64,000 nucleotides of DNA from an uncultured Eubacteriales bacterium (GTDB taxonomy: Bacteria; Bacillota; Clostridia; Oscillospirales; Acutalibacteraceae), in the NCBI GenBank assembly GCA_958417225.1, contig CATZCM010000001.1, forward strand, positions 62,001 to 126,000, read 5' to 3'. Numbering within the stretch: position 1 is the stretch's first letter; each line of letters opens with the position of its first letter. This document shows positions 33,330 through 42,892 of this stretch, piece after piece. Below the pieces are notes generated by a model. It saw only the letters and a program-made list of their open reading frames with translations, did not search any database and was not told where the DNA came from. Made by a program: the position numbers and the translations under genes.

Positions 33330-35540
33330 ATGGCCGGATATACGGTGAGGATGTGGAGAAGAAGTTTAGTTGTTTTGTTGGCGATGGTAGTGTTGGGGTT
33401 TGGTACGAGTGTGTATAGACTTGTGAAATTACAGCTTATTGATGGAGAGGAGTTGCACCAAAGAGCAATATCTCAACAACTTAAAGATACAAAACTTCAT
33501 GCAAAAAGAGGAACTATATATGATTGTAACATGAAACCATTAGCTGAAAGCGCAACTGTGTGGACAGTGGTTCTTGAACCAGCATATCTAAAAGAGGACA
33601 AAATTAGAGCAGAAGTTGCAGATGGCCTATCTGGCATTTTGGGGATAGATAGGGATGAGCTTTATGAAAAAACTAAGGAAAAGTCATATTATACTATTAT
33701 AAAAAGAAAAGTGGAACTTGATGTTAGAGATCAGGTTTTGAAGTTTAAAAAAGAACATAATCTAGATAGCGGTATTCGCTTGATAGAAGACTATAAAAGA
33801 TATTATCCTTACGGAAGTTTTGCATCATCGGTTATAGGTGTTACAGGGTCAGACAGTCAAGGCCTTTTTGGTTTAGAGAATTTCTACGATAAAATCCTAA
33901 CAGGTGAGGCAGGCAGGTTAGTAACAGCAAAAAATGCTTTGGGTACAGAATTGCCGTTTGATTATGAACAGAGGATTGATGCTCGAAATGGCTATAGTTT
34001 GGTGTTGTCTATAGATGAAATTATACAGCACACACTTGAAAAAAGCCTCGAGGAAGGTATTATAAAACACAAAGTTGCTAATAGAGCTGTTGCTATAATG
34101 ATGGATGTGAAAACAGGAGAGATCCTTGGAATGGCAGTAAAGGGCGATTTTGATTTGAATTCTCCATTTGAAATTATCGATCCTAAAGCAAGGGAGGAGA
34201 TAGAAAGTTTACCGGAGGAAGAAAGAGCGAAGGCTAGGTCAGAGGCACTAGAAGCACAGTGGAGAAACAAAGCAGTTAGTGATATTTACTATCCGGGCTC
34301 AGTTTTTAAAATGATAACTTTATCAATGGGTTTTGAAGAGGGAATCGTGAGCGAGGATACGCACTTTAATTGTACAGGTAGTATCGTGCCTATACAAGGA
34401 GCAAGACCAATTTCATGTTGGCGTTCGGGCGGACACGGAGACCAGACTTACATACAAGCCCTTTGTAATTCTTGTAACCCAGCATTTATTGCACTTGGCC
34501 AGAAACTTGGGACGGATACATTTTATAAGTATTTTAGTGCATTCGGTCTTACTAAGAAAACTGGAATAGATTTACCAGGAGAATCTGAAGGCCTTTTCTT
34601 TAGTAGAGATGGGTCAATGAGTGCAACTGATTTGGCGGTTGCGTCTATGGGCCAAAACTTTTCTATTACGCCGATACAAATGATTACGGCAGCTGCAGCT
34701 GTTGCAAATGGTGGTAAACTGGTTCAACCGCACATCGTGAAACAAGTAATAGATGATGATGGAAATATTATAAAATCGAACGAAGCTATGGTAAGAAAAC
34801 AAGTTATATCGGAAAGTACTTCAAAACGTGTATCGCAAATACTTTTTGAAAATGCTACTATTGGTACTGGTAAGAATGGATATGTACCTGGGTTTAGAGT
34901 GTGTGGAAAAACGGGAACATCTGAGAAAGTTGGTTGCAAAAGTATAAGTGGTGGCATGGATCATATTGCTTCGTATTGTGGGTTTGCACCGGTAGAGGAC
35001 CCTCAAGTGGCACTTTTGGTGTATTATGATACGCCCCTTGGAGATGTACATTCAGGTGCTTTTGTAGCGGCACCGTCATTTGCTTCCATTATGGGGGATG
35101 TGTTGCCGTATCTTGGTGTTGAAAGAAAGTACACCGATAAGGAAATGTCTGAACTTAATACTTCAGTCCCATTTGTGACGGGTTTGGATGTTGGTAAGGC
35201 AAGGCAGGAACTTTTAGAGTTGAGTTTAAGCCCGGTGATAAGAGGACAGGGTGCTACGGTTGTGGCTCAAGTACCGGATGCATATGCAAGTATACCTAAG
35301 GGTGGTCGTGTAGTATTGTATACGGATGATAATCGAGAACAGATTGTTGTACCAAAATTTATAGGACTTAGCATGTCAGGTGCTAATAGAGAGGCTTTAA
35401 AATCAGGACTTAATATAAAACTTGAGGGAGATATTACATCAGGGAAAAGCATACAAGTTGTTTCGCAGAGTATACCTGAGGGTGAAAAAGTTTTGCCGGG
35501 GACAGTTATTACGTTGAGTTTTGCCGCCAAAACAGAATAA
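33330..35540 (+). CDS. spoVD: Class B penicillin-binding protein with PASTA domains, SpoVD/FtsI type
   Basis: 736 residues. One N-terminal membrane segment (13-33), then the dimerisation domain (KLHAKRGTIYDCNMKPLAES). The transpeptidase domain has S324-x-x-K327 (YPGSVFK), S381-C-N383 and CGKTGTSEK near 535. Two PASTA domains end the protein (from VPFVTGLDVGKARQELLE and VVPKFIGLSMSGANREAL). PASTA tails mark SpoVD and PBP2B-like enzymes of Firmicutes. It cross-links septal or spore-cortex peptidoglycan with FtsW/SpoVE, encoded two genes downstream. I cannot tell from sequence whether it serves division, sporulation or both, as it is the only such gene in this cluster. Confidence 0.93.
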   Translation: MAGYTVRMWRRSLVVLLAMVVLGFGTSVYRLVKLQLIDGEELHQRAISQQLKDTKLHAKRGTIYDCNMKPLAESATVWTVVLEPAYLKEDKIRAEVADGLSGILGIDRDELYEKTKEKSYYTIIKRKVELDVRDQVLKFKKEHNLDSGIRLIEDYKRYYPYGSFASSVIGVTGSDSQGLFGLENFYDKILTGEAGRLVTAKNALGTELPFDYEQRIDARNGYSLVLSIDEIIQHTLEKSLEEGIIKHKVANRAVAIMMDVKTGEILGMAVKGDFDLNSPFEIIDPKAREEIESLPEEERAKARSEALEAQWRNKAVSDIYYPGSVFKMITLSMGFEEGIVSEDTHFNCTGSIVPIQGARPISCWRSGGHGDQTYIQALCNSCNPAFIALGQKLGTDTFYKYFSAFGLTKKTGIDLPGESEGLFFSRDGSMSATDLAVASMGQNFSITPIQMITAAAAVANGGKLVQPHIVKQVIDDDGNIIKSNEAMVRKQVISESTSKRVSQILFENATIGTGKNGYVPGFRVCGKTGTSEKVGCKSISGGMDHIASYCGFAPVEDPQVALLVYYDTPLGDVHSGAFVAAPSFASIMGDVLPYLGVERKYTDKEMSELNTSVPFVTGLDVGKARQELLELSLSPVIRGQGATVVAQVPDAYASIPKGGRVVLYTDDNREQIVVPKFIGLSMSGANREALKSGLNIKLEGDITSGKSIQVVSQSIPEGEKVLPGTVITLSFAAKTE

Positions 35541-35573
35541 TAATTACATATTTGTAAGTGAGGAGCATTAAAT

Positions 35574-36614
35574 ATGAATGGTAGTTGGATTTTACTTTCA
35601 GTCGGGATATCGTTTTTTGTAACTGCGCTTTTAGGGAAAAAAATGATTCCATATTTACGTAAATTAAAGTATGGACAGACAATACTTAAAGATGGACCAT
35701 CTTGGCACAAAGGCAAACAGGGGACTCCGACGATCGGTGGACTTATGTTTATAATCGGAATTGTTTTGGCAATACTTATTTGTATACCTGTGTATTATTT
35801 TAGCAGTACGAAAAAACTCTTTGAAGTGGCGGAAACGCCAGTTATGGTGTCAATGATATTTTCTGGTCTTAGTATGGCGATTGGGTTTGGGATAATTGGT
35901 TTTATTGACGACTATATAAAAGTTGTGAAAAAAAGAAATTTGGGTCTTACTGCTCGTCAGAAATTAATTTTACAATTTTGTGCAGCAGCGATTTATCTGT
36001 TGACAGTGTACATCACGAAAAGTATGAATGGGTCTACACACATAACCACTACAACAATTCCTTTTTTGGGTTCAATTAATTTGGGTGTCTTTTATTGGCC
36101 AATTATGGCGGTGGTGATTGTTGGCTTTGTGAATGCCACAAACTTAACAGATGGTATAGATGGTCTAAATGCTTCAGTTACGTTTTTTGCAGCACTGATT
36201 ATGATGATTGTTACAGCTTATCGCAGTATGACAGGTCTTAGTATTAGTTCAGCAGCGTTAGCTGGAGGTTGCCTTGGATTTTTGGTGTGGAATTACCATC
36301 CAGCCAAAATTTTTATGGGTGACACTGGATCATTATTTCTTGGGGGAATGTTGTGTGCATTGTTTTTTGGGTGTGATATGCCAATTTTAATGCTTACAGT
36401 TGGACTTGTGTATATACTTGAAATGTTGTCGGTAATGTGGCAGGTTTTTTATTTCAAGATAACGCATGGAAAAAGATTTTTTAAGATGAGTCCGATACAT
36501 CATCACTTTGAGTTGTGTGGATGGAGTGAGTCGAAAATTTGTATCGTATTTAGCTTAGTGGAAGTTTTGCTTGGAATAGTTACATTAGCAATTGTAATTT
36601 ATTCGAGGTGTTAA
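35574..36614 (+). CDS. mraY: Phospho-N-acetylmuramoyl-pentapeptide transferase
   Basis: 346 residues with ten membrane segments. Signatures: GPSWHKGKQGTPTIGGL, GFIDDYIKVVKKRNLGL (the Asp pair), NLTDGIDGLNASV, GDTGSLFLGG and SPIHHHFELCGWSE. It makes lipid I at the cytoplasmic face of the membrane. It is 33 nt after spoVD; murD, which often follows mraY, is absent. Confidence 0.97.
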   Translation: MNGSWILLSVGISFFVTALLGKKMIPYLRKLKYGQTILKDGPSWHKGKQGTPTIGGLMFIIGIVLAILICIPVYYFSSTKKLFEVAETPVMVSMIFSGLSMAIGFGIIGFIDDYIKVVKKRNLGLTARQKLILQFCAAAIYLLTVYITKSMNGSTHITTTTIPFLGSINLGVFYWPIMAVVIVGFVNATNLTDGIDGLNASVTFFAALIMMIVTAYRSMTGLSISSAALAGGCLGFLVWNYHPAKIFMGDTGSLFLGGMLCALFFGCDMPILMLTVGLVYILEMLSVMWQVFYFKITHGKRFFKMSPIHHHFELCGWSESKICIVFSLVEVLLGIVTLAIVIYSRC

Positions 36615-36645
36615 TAGGGTATTTTTAGAGAAAAAGGTGAAATGT

Positions 36646-37845
36646 ATGAAGAATGTAGCAAGAAGTGCGGTAGGTAATGCAAATGTGCCACTTGGGAAGA
36701 AATCATCTGGCAAAAAACCTCGTAAAAAGTTAAAACTTTTTTCTTTGCGTTCTGGGATAGATATACCGTTTTTATGCTTGGTACTGTTAGTTTTGGGTGT
36801 AGGACTAATTATGCTTGCCTCTGCTAGTTACCCAAATGCTAAACAATTTCATGGCGGAGACAGTTTTTACTTTATACGCAATCAACTTATGTGGGCAATT
36901 ATTGGAGTCGTTGCGATGCTTATGTTATCATTTTTTGATTATCACTATTTGCATAAACTTGCAATGCCAATACTTGGGATTTCTTTTTTATTGTTAATTG
37001 TTGTTTTGTTTATGCCACTTGTAAATCAGGTGCATCGTTGGATTCAAATTGGGCCTTTAAGTTTTCAACCATCGGAAATAACAAAATTTGCAATTGTGTT
37101 GTCGTTTGCGCATATGATGTCAATCAATTTTAAAAGAATGGGAACGTTTAGATATGGAATTTTACCATATGCAATTATTTTATTAACTAGCGCATTTTTG
37201 CTTTTCAAAGAGCCACATATATCTTGCCTAATTATAATTGTTCTTCTTTCAGGGGGGATGCTTTATATTGGAGGTGCCAAACTTAGATGGTTTGGATTTG
37301 TTTTTGTAGCGGCGCTTTTGGTTGTAGGGTATGTGGTTATTTTTACGGATAAACTTACGTACGCAAATGATCGCATACTTGGTTGGCTTGACCCGTTCAA
37401 TGCGACGGTCGATACATGGCAAACTCGTCAGGGACTTTTAGCTATAGGTTCAGGAGGGCTTTTTGGGCTTGGGTTTGGAAACTCTAGACAGAAATTTCAC
37501 TTTATACCAGAACCACACAATGATTTCATTTTTTCTGTGGTGTGCGAAGAGCTTGGATTTATTGGTGCTCTTGCGGTGCTTGTGTTATTTGCAGCACTAG
37601 TATGGAGAGGCATCATAATCTCAATGCGGGCAAAGGATAAGTTTGGAGCATTACTTGGTGTGGGGCTTACGGCTCAGGTTGGGCTTCAAGTTATATTGAA
37701 TATTTTTGTTGTAACAAACACAATACCTAATACGGGGATTAGTTTGCCGTTTTTTAGCTATGGAGGAACATCGCTTGTTATGTTGCTTGCTCAGATGGGA
37801 ATAGTGCTTTCTATTTCACGGTCGGCTAATATTGAAAAATCATAA
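36646..37845 (+). CDS. ftsW: FtsW/SpoVE-type SEDS lipid II polymerase
   Basis: 399 residues from ATG 36646; AAAAAGGTG (36631-36639) precedes it, so the in-frame GTG at 36637 is inside the ribosome site. A basic N-terminal tail of 35 residues precedes ten membrane segments. Signatures: RWIQIGPLSFQPSEITKFA, FIFSVVCEELGFIGA, LPFFSYGGTSLVMLL. It works with the class B PBP at 33330. SpoVE, the sporulation version, has the same architecture and the two cannot be separated by sequence alone. Confidence 0.94.
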   Translation: MKNVARSAVGNANVPLGKKSSGKKPRKKLKLFSLRSGIDIPFLCLVLLVLGVGLIMLASASYPNAKQFHGGDSFYFIRNQLMWAIIGVVAMLMLSFFDYHYLHKLAMPILGISFLLLIVVLFMPLVNQVHRWIQIGPLSFQPSEITKFAIVLSFAHMMSINFKRMGTFRYGILPYAIILLTSAFLLFKEPHISCLIIIVLLSGGMLYIGGAKLRWFGFVFVAALLVVGYVVIFTDKLTYANDRILGWLDPFNATVDTWQTRQGLLAIGSGGLFGLGFGNSRQKFHFIPEPHNDFIFSVVCEELGFIGALAVLVLFAALVWRGIIISMRAKDKFGALLGVGLTAQVGLQVILNIFVVTNTIPNTGISLPFFSYGGTSLVMLLAQMGIVLSISRSANIEKS

Positions 37846-37865
37846 TTTTATTAGGAGATGGATAC

Positions 37866-38993
37866 ATGAGAGTTTTATTTGCAGGCGGTGGTACTGCTGG
37901 TCATATTAATCCTGCACTCGCTATTGCAGGGTATGTGCGTGATCATGATCCAAGTGCAAGTATTTTGTACGTTGGGGCAATCGGAAAAATGGAAGAAGAA
38001 TTAGTTGGAAAAGCAGGTTTTGATTTTAGGGGCATAAATGTGTCAGGTTTTAGTCGAGACATTAGCTTTGAGGGATTAAGTAAAAATGTTATTGCATTAA
38101 AGAGAATTGTAACATCAAGCATAGAATCAAGAAAAATATTAAAAGAGTTTCGGCCAGATATATGTGTTGGTACGGGCGGATATGTTAGTGGTACTATATT
38201 AAATACAGCGGCGTCTATGAATATACCAATTATTATACACGAACAGAATGCTTACCCAGGTGTGACAAATAAGATGCTTGCCAAAAAAGCAAAGTGGGTA
38301 ATGCTTGCTGTGAAAGATGCTAAAAAACACTTTAAATCTGATGTGAACATAGTTGTGACAGGAAATCCTGTAAGACAAGAAGTAATTACAGCATCTTATG
38401 AATCATCTCGCAAAGCTTTGAATCTTGACCATCGACCTGTGATATTGTCTTTTGGAGGAAGTCTCGGGGCTAAGTCAATAAATGAAGCGGTTGCTTATCT
38501 TATGGCTAACACTGCTAAAAGTGATGAGTATCAGCATATACATGCATATGGGAAAAATGGTGGTTGGTTTCCAAATTTCATAGGAGATTTGGGAGTAAAC
38601 TTAGCTCGACATAATAACTTTAAAGTGGTGGAGTACATAGATAATATGCAGCAGTGTTTAGCTGCGGCAGATTTGGTGATTTGCAGGGCTGGTGCAATTA
38701 CGCTTAGTGAATTGCAAGTTCAAGGAAAACCATCAATATTGATTCCATCACCATTTGTGGCGGAAAACCATCAATATCACAATGCAATGGCTCTTGTAAA
38801 TCAAGGTGCTGCGAGTATAATAGAAGAAAAAAATTTAACGGGAGAATTGCTTACTAGTACTGTGAAAAAAATGTTGGCAAGTGATAAGTGTCTACAACAG
38901 TATGGGCATAATGCCAAAAAAATGGCGATTGTTGATGCAACTGAACGAATTTACAGAATTATGAAAGAAGTGTGCGCAGGTTCACCGGTGTGA
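37866..38993 (+). CDS. murG: UDP-GlcNAc:lipid I N-acetylglucosaminyltransferase
   Basis: 375 residues. The N-terminal glycine loop is FAGGGTAGHINPALA; IIHEQNAYPGVTNK and the C-terminal nucleotide-binding motif CRAGAITLSELQVQGKPSILIP are standard MurG. It completes lipid II on the inner face of the membrane. It begins 20 nt after ftsW. Confidence 0.97.
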   Translation: MRVLFAGGGTAGHINPALAIAGYVRDHDPSASILYVGAIGKMEEELVGKAGFDFRGINVSGFSRDISFEGLSKNVIALKRIVTSSIESRKILKEFRPDICVGTGGYVSGTILNTAASMNIPIIIHEQNAYPGVTNKMLAKKAKWVMLAVKDAKKHFKSDVNIVVTGNPVRQEVITASYESSRKALNLDHRPVILSFGGSLGAKSINEAVAYLMANTAKSDEYQHIHAYGKNGGWFPNFIGDLGVNLARHNNFKVVEYIDNMQQCLAAADLVICRAGAITLSELQVQGKPSILIPSPFVAENHQYHNAMALVNQGAASIIEEKNLTGELLTSTVKKMLASDKCLQQYGHNAKKMAIVDATERIYRIMKEVCAGSPV

Positions 38994-39036
38994 TCCTTTC
39001 GGCATAGTATGTATTAACATACGTAGCCGAAGGAGT
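38994..39036 (+). promoter_or_regulatory. Hairpin that includes the murA ribosome-binding site
   Basis: CCTTTCGGC (38995-39003) pairs with GCCGAAGG (39026-39033, one A bulged), and an inner stem GTATGT (39007-39012) pairs with ACATAC (39017-39022) over an ATTA loop. The AAGGAG site (39030-39035) of murA is partly inside the outer stem, so folding would hide it. It may couple murA translation to ribosomes leaving murG. Confidence 0.5.
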
Positions 39037-39043
39037 GTTTGGA

Positions 39044-40297
39044 TTGGCTGAGCTCTTTATTGAAGGAACAAATAAATTAAAAGGTGAAGTAAATATTCAA
39101 GGAGCAAAAAATAGTGTATTGCCGATACTTGCGGCTACGGTGCTATGCGAAAATGAATGCACGATACACAATTGTCCAGATTTGACGGATGTGAATGCTT
39201 CAATTGAAATATTAAAATACCTCGGTGCAAGTGTCGTGAGGGATGGGCATACCCTATATGTTAATGCAAGGGAAATTTATAAAGATGAGATTCCAGATGT
39301 GCTTATGAGAGAAATGCGTTCTTCAATTGTTTTTTTGGGTGCGATGATATCGAGGCTGAAAAAAGCAAGATTATCGTTTCCTGGAGGTTGCGAACTGGGA
39401 CCAAGGCCTATAGATATGCATTTGAAGGCTTTGCGCCAGATTGGAGTGAGCGTGAAGGATTATGGAGGAATAATTGAATGCGAAATGACAGGAAATCCGT
39501 GCGGATCGCATATAGCGCTATCATTCCCTAGTGTTGGGGCTACGGAAAATATATTATTAGCGTCGGTTTTGTGCAGTGGTATCACTGTAATAAATAATGC
39601 TGCTCGTGAACCTGAGATAGTTGACCTTGCGGACTTTTTAAATAAGTGTGGTGCCAAAATAAGTGGAGCGGGAGAAGGAACAATTACTGTTGAGGGTGTA
39701 GGACATCTGAGCGGTTGCGAACATACGGTTATACCGGATAGAGTTTCTGCTGCAACGTTTATGGCTGCTGCTGCAGTTACGGGTGGAGATATTTTGCTCA
39801 GTGATGTGCAAGCAGAACACTTGAGTTCAGTTGTTTCAATCTTTGAAGAAGCTGGGTGTCAAATTAGTATAAACAATAATGAGATGCGGCTAATTGCTCC
39901 TGAAATTTTATCTTCATTGCAGGAAGTGCGGACTATGCCATATCCGGGATTTCCAACTGACGTGCAGGCTATAGTTATGGCAATGAGCACTTTGGCGGAT
40001 GGAACGAGTGTGTTTATTGAAAATATATTTGAGTGTAGGTATAAGCACGTGAGTGAATTGATACGTTTTGGCGCTAATATAAAAGTTGAGGGACGTGTAG
40101 CAGTTGTTGAGGGAGTTCAGAGTTTATCTGGCGCAACGGTAAAAGCAGAGGATTTGCGTGGGGCAGCATCGCTAGTTGTAGCGGCTCTTGCAGCATATGG
40201 CGAATCGACTGTTATGGGAATAAAACATCTTGATAGAGGATACGAGCATATAGAAAATCAATTAAGTAAATTGGGTGCAAAGATAGTTAGAAAGTAA
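39044..40297 (+). CDS. murA: UDP-N-acetylglucosamine 1-carboxyvinyltransferase
   Basis: 417 residues from TTG 39044, eight nt after AAGGAG; a GTG at 39035 overlaps that site and is not preferred. QGAKNSVLPILAATVL near residue 19 and the active-site loop PGGCELGPRPIDMH with Cys116 are diagnostic. This is the fosfomycin-target Cys, so the enzyme should be sensitive. It makes the first committed wall precursor in the cytoplasm. Confidence 0.97.
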   Translation: MAELFIEGTNKLKGEVNIQGAKNSVLPILAATVLCENECTIHNCPDLTDVNASIEILKYLGASVVRDGHTLYVNAREIYKDEIPDVLMREMRSSIVFLGAMISRLKKARLSFPGGCELGPRPIDMHLKALRQIGVSVKDYGGIIECEMTGNPCGSHIALSFPSVGATENILLASVLCSGITVINNAAREPEIVDLADFLNKCGAKISGAGEGTITVEGVGHLSGCEHTVIPDRVSAATFMAAAAVTGGDILLSDVQAEHLSSVVSIFEEAGCQISINNNEMRLIAPEILSSLQEVRTMPYPGFPTDVQAIVMAMSTLADGTSVFIENIFECRYKHVSELIRFGANIKVEGRVAVVEGVQSLSGATVKAEDLRGAASLVVAALAAYGESTVMGIKHLDRGYEHIENQLSKLGAKIVRK

Positions 40298-40321
40298 TTT
40301 TATTCAAGTTGAAATTTTTGA

Positions 40322-41101
40322 GTGGTGATGAATTTGAGGAAGAAATCAAAGAAAAATAGGAGACGTTCAGGACGTATAAAAAGAAAGATTATATTTGTAT
40401 CAACTATATTGTTGACGATTGGAGCTGGAATAGTGGTCACTATGTCGGTCTTCTTTAAAATCGATGCAGTATACGTGATAGGAGATACAAGGTATGAAAC
40501 AGCTGATATTATAAAAAAAAGTGGAATTAACCTTGGGGATAATTTGTTTCTTTGTAATACGGAAAAAATATCTACTAGATTATGTGAAAATTTACCGTAT
40601 TTAGGTTCAGTTAACGTTGACAGAAAAATTCCAAATGAAATCATATTGAAGGTAGAAGAATCTAAAGCTTGTATGGAACTTTCATATCAGGGGTCATATG
40701 TTTTGATAAATAAGTGTCAAAAAGTTTTGGAAAGACCTGATGATTTGGTACCAGGAGTGATATTATTAAATGGTCCTACAGTGAAATGTGCGCAGGTGGG
40801 ACAACCTATTTGTTTTGATAATCCGGATGATAGTTTAGTTATGAAGCAGATTTTGAATGAAATTGCGGGTGAAGAGGATAAAATTAGTGAAGTGAATATT
40901 TCAGATCCCAGTAATTTGTTTGTTGTTTTTCAAAATAAAATAAAAGTGTTGCTTGGTACACCAGATGAGCTTAATTATAAATTTAAAGTTGCTGGGAAAA
41001 TTATATCGGAAAAACTTTCTAATGATGAGGAAGGTGTTCTTGATATGAGTCTTGTTTCAGAAAATGGGCGTTCTTATTTTAGAAATAAAAAAATTAATTA
41101 G
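40322..41101 (+). CDS. divIB: Cell-division protein DivIB/FtsQ
   Basis: 259 residues: very basic N-terminus (KKSKKNRRRSGRIKRK), one membrane segment (about 23-45), then a POTRA domain (FKIDAVYVIGDTRYETADII, NLFLCNTEKISTRLCENLPY) and the FtsQ beta region. It bridges FtsL/DivIC and the septal synthases. GTG at 40322, GTG at 40325 and ATG at 40328 are all in frame with a weak ribosome site, so the exact start is open. Confidence 0.9.
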   Translation: MVMNLRKKSKKNRRRSGRIKRKIIFVSTILLTIGAGIVVTMSVFFKIDAVYVIGDTRYETADIIKKSGINLGDNLFLCNTEKISTRLCENLPYLGSVNVDRKIPNEIILKVEESKACMELSYQGSYVLINKCQKVLERPDDLVPGVILLNGPTVKCAQVGQPICFDNPDDSLVMKQILNEIAGEEDKISEVNISDPSNLFVVFQNKIKVLLGTPDELNYKFKVAGKIISEKLSNDEEGVLDMSLVSENGRSYFRNKKIN

Positions 41102-41312
41102 AGAAATTTTATGAATTTATTCCTTTATATTGGTTAGAATAAACATAAAAAGTTGAGTAGATAAAGCGAATATCTATATCCATTCTTGTTGTTTAGTTAT
41201 TGAACTTTTTTGTTATATATGTTAACATATTATAGTATGGTATTGTAAGCGAGTTATATTTTTTATTTTAATATATATTTTATATTTATTTGAAAGGGTA
41301 GGAGGAAGTAAA

Positions 41313-42461
41313 GTGTCTTTTGAAATTGAAAATGATTTTGATAATATTGTACAAATAAAGGTAATAGGTGTAGGTGGTGGCGGTGGAAACGCTTTAGATA
41401 GAATGGTATCCTCTGGTGTTCAATGTGTTGAATTTGTTTCTATAAATACGGACAAGCAGGCATTGCTTAGATCTAAAGCATCAGCCAAAGTGCAAATTGG
41501 TGAAAAAATTACACATGGTAAAGGAGCAGGTTCTCGTCCGGAAATTGGTGAAAAATCTGCAGAAGAAAGCCGAGAAGAGATTACAGCGATGCTTAAAGGT
41601 ACTGATATGGTATTTATAACTGCAGGTATGGGGGGAGGAACCGGTACGGGTGCAGCTCCTGTTGTAGCTGAGGTTGCTCGTGACATGGGGATACTTACGA
41701 TAGGCATCGTGACGAAACCTTTTGCTTTTGAAGGGAAAAGGCGTATGATGCAAGCTGAAGGTGGTATTGCTCAACTTAGAGAACATGTGGATTCGTTGGT
41801 TATTATACCAAATGAAAGGTTAAAGTACGCAAGTGAACAACGAATTACTCTTATGAATGCTTTTACAGTTGCAGACGATGTATTAAAACAAGGGGTTCAA
41901 AGTATTTCTGATCTTATTTTGTTGCCGGGTCTTGTAAATCTTGATTTTGCAGATGTAACGGCAGTTATGAAAGATGCTGGATATGCCCATATGGGTGTCG
42001 GGAGAGCTTCTGGAAAGGATAAAGCGGAAATTGCTGCTAATATGGCAATTTCAAGTCCACTCCTTGAAACTGCTATTAATGGAGCAAAAGGTGTTATTAT
42101 TAATATAACTTCTTCGCCTGACATTGGGCTTGATGAGATCGAAACTGCTTCAGCTATGATTTCTGATCAGGCGGATCCTGAAGCGAATATAATTTGGGGA
42201 GCTGCGTTTGATGAAAATATGCAGGATGAAATGAGTGTTACTGTTATTGCGACAGGATTTGATGACATTAATAGTAAAAAGGAGATTTCTTCTGAAAAAA
42301 CTTCAGCTGCTAATACAGGAGTTCGGAGGGATTTTCAGAAGGTACATGATGATAGTAATACAGTACATACAAATGAGAAAATTTCTGCTGCTGCGAAATC
42401 TAGTGTGCTTGAGGAAGACGATACGTTTTATGATATTATGTCAATATTTAATCGAAAATAA
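41313..42461 (+). CDS. ftsZ: Cell-division GTPase FtsZ
   Basis: 382 residues. GVGGGGGNALDRM is near the N-terminus, the tubulin signature GMGGGTGTGAAPV near 105, and the T7 loop NLDFADVTAVM near 205. After a variable linker the C-terminus is DDTFYDIMSIFNRK, a plausible partner-binding tail. GTG start after GTAGGAGGAAG. ftsA is not next to it. A 211-nt gap upstream suggests its own promoter, but no clear box pair was found. Confidence 0.98.
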   Translation: MSFEIENDFDNIVQIKVIGVGGGGGNALDRMVSSGVQCVEFVSINTDKQALLRSKASAKVQIGEKITHGKGAGSRPEIGEKSAEESREEITAMLKGTDMVFITAGMGGGTGTGAAPVVAEVARDMGILTIGIVTKPFAFEGKRRMMQAEGGIAQLREHVDSLVIIPNERLKYASEQRITLMNAFTVADDVLKQGVQSISDLILLPGLVNLDFADVTAVMKDAGYAHMGVGRASGKDKAEIAANMAISSPLLETAINGAKGVIINITSSPDIGLDEIETASAMISDQADPEANIIWGAAFDENMQDEMSVTVIATGFDDINSKKEISSEKTSAANTGVRRDFQKVHDDSNTVHTNEKISAAAKSSVLEEDDTFYDIMSIFNRK

Positions 42462-42467
42462 TAATAT

Positions 42468-42510
42468 AACCTGGATAGTGCTTTGATTAGTGACGTTCAG
42501 GTTTTGTTTT
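42468..42510 (+). terminator. Intrinsic terminator after ftsZ
   Basis: AACCTGGA (42468-42475) pairs with TTCAGGTT (42496-42503), with one G-U, around a 20-nt loop, then TTTGTTTT. It closes the division cluster. Confidence 0.7.
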
Positions 42511-42741
42511 ATGCAATTTTTGATGACTGGGTTGAAATATGGTGGTATGTTGTTAGTAACTAATTTATCTAAACATGATAAAATTATTTTAATAAACAGT
42601 TTTTCGAATTTGTAGATACTATAATATGAAAATGTATTTCACTATAGTTGTTGTGATTTTCTGATAATTATCCTTAAATAAATTAAAATTTTGCTTTGGT
42701 TAACATTTACAAAATTGTTACTAAAGTTTTGTAAATATCAC

Positions 42742-42796
42742 TTGATGATTCCCTTGTGATTTGGTATGCTAATATTAATGGCGCTATTGATTTATT
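42742..42796 (+). promoter_or_regulatory. Promoter with a conserved transcript start shared with 13344-13398
   Basis: TTGATG (42742-42747), 17 nt, TATGCT (42765-42770). Then 42774-42796 is identical over 23 nt to 13376-13398 at the same spacing from the -10 box. The rest of the 431-nt gap 42462-42892 holds the ftsZ terminator and no gene that I can support. Confidence 0.75.
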
Positions 42797-42892
42797 TATT
42801 ATTTAATCTGTGGTATGTATTACTATCAATATGGTTTATGAAAACAAACTATAATAAACACAAAAAGATAATTTATGAGGGAGAAATGAAAA

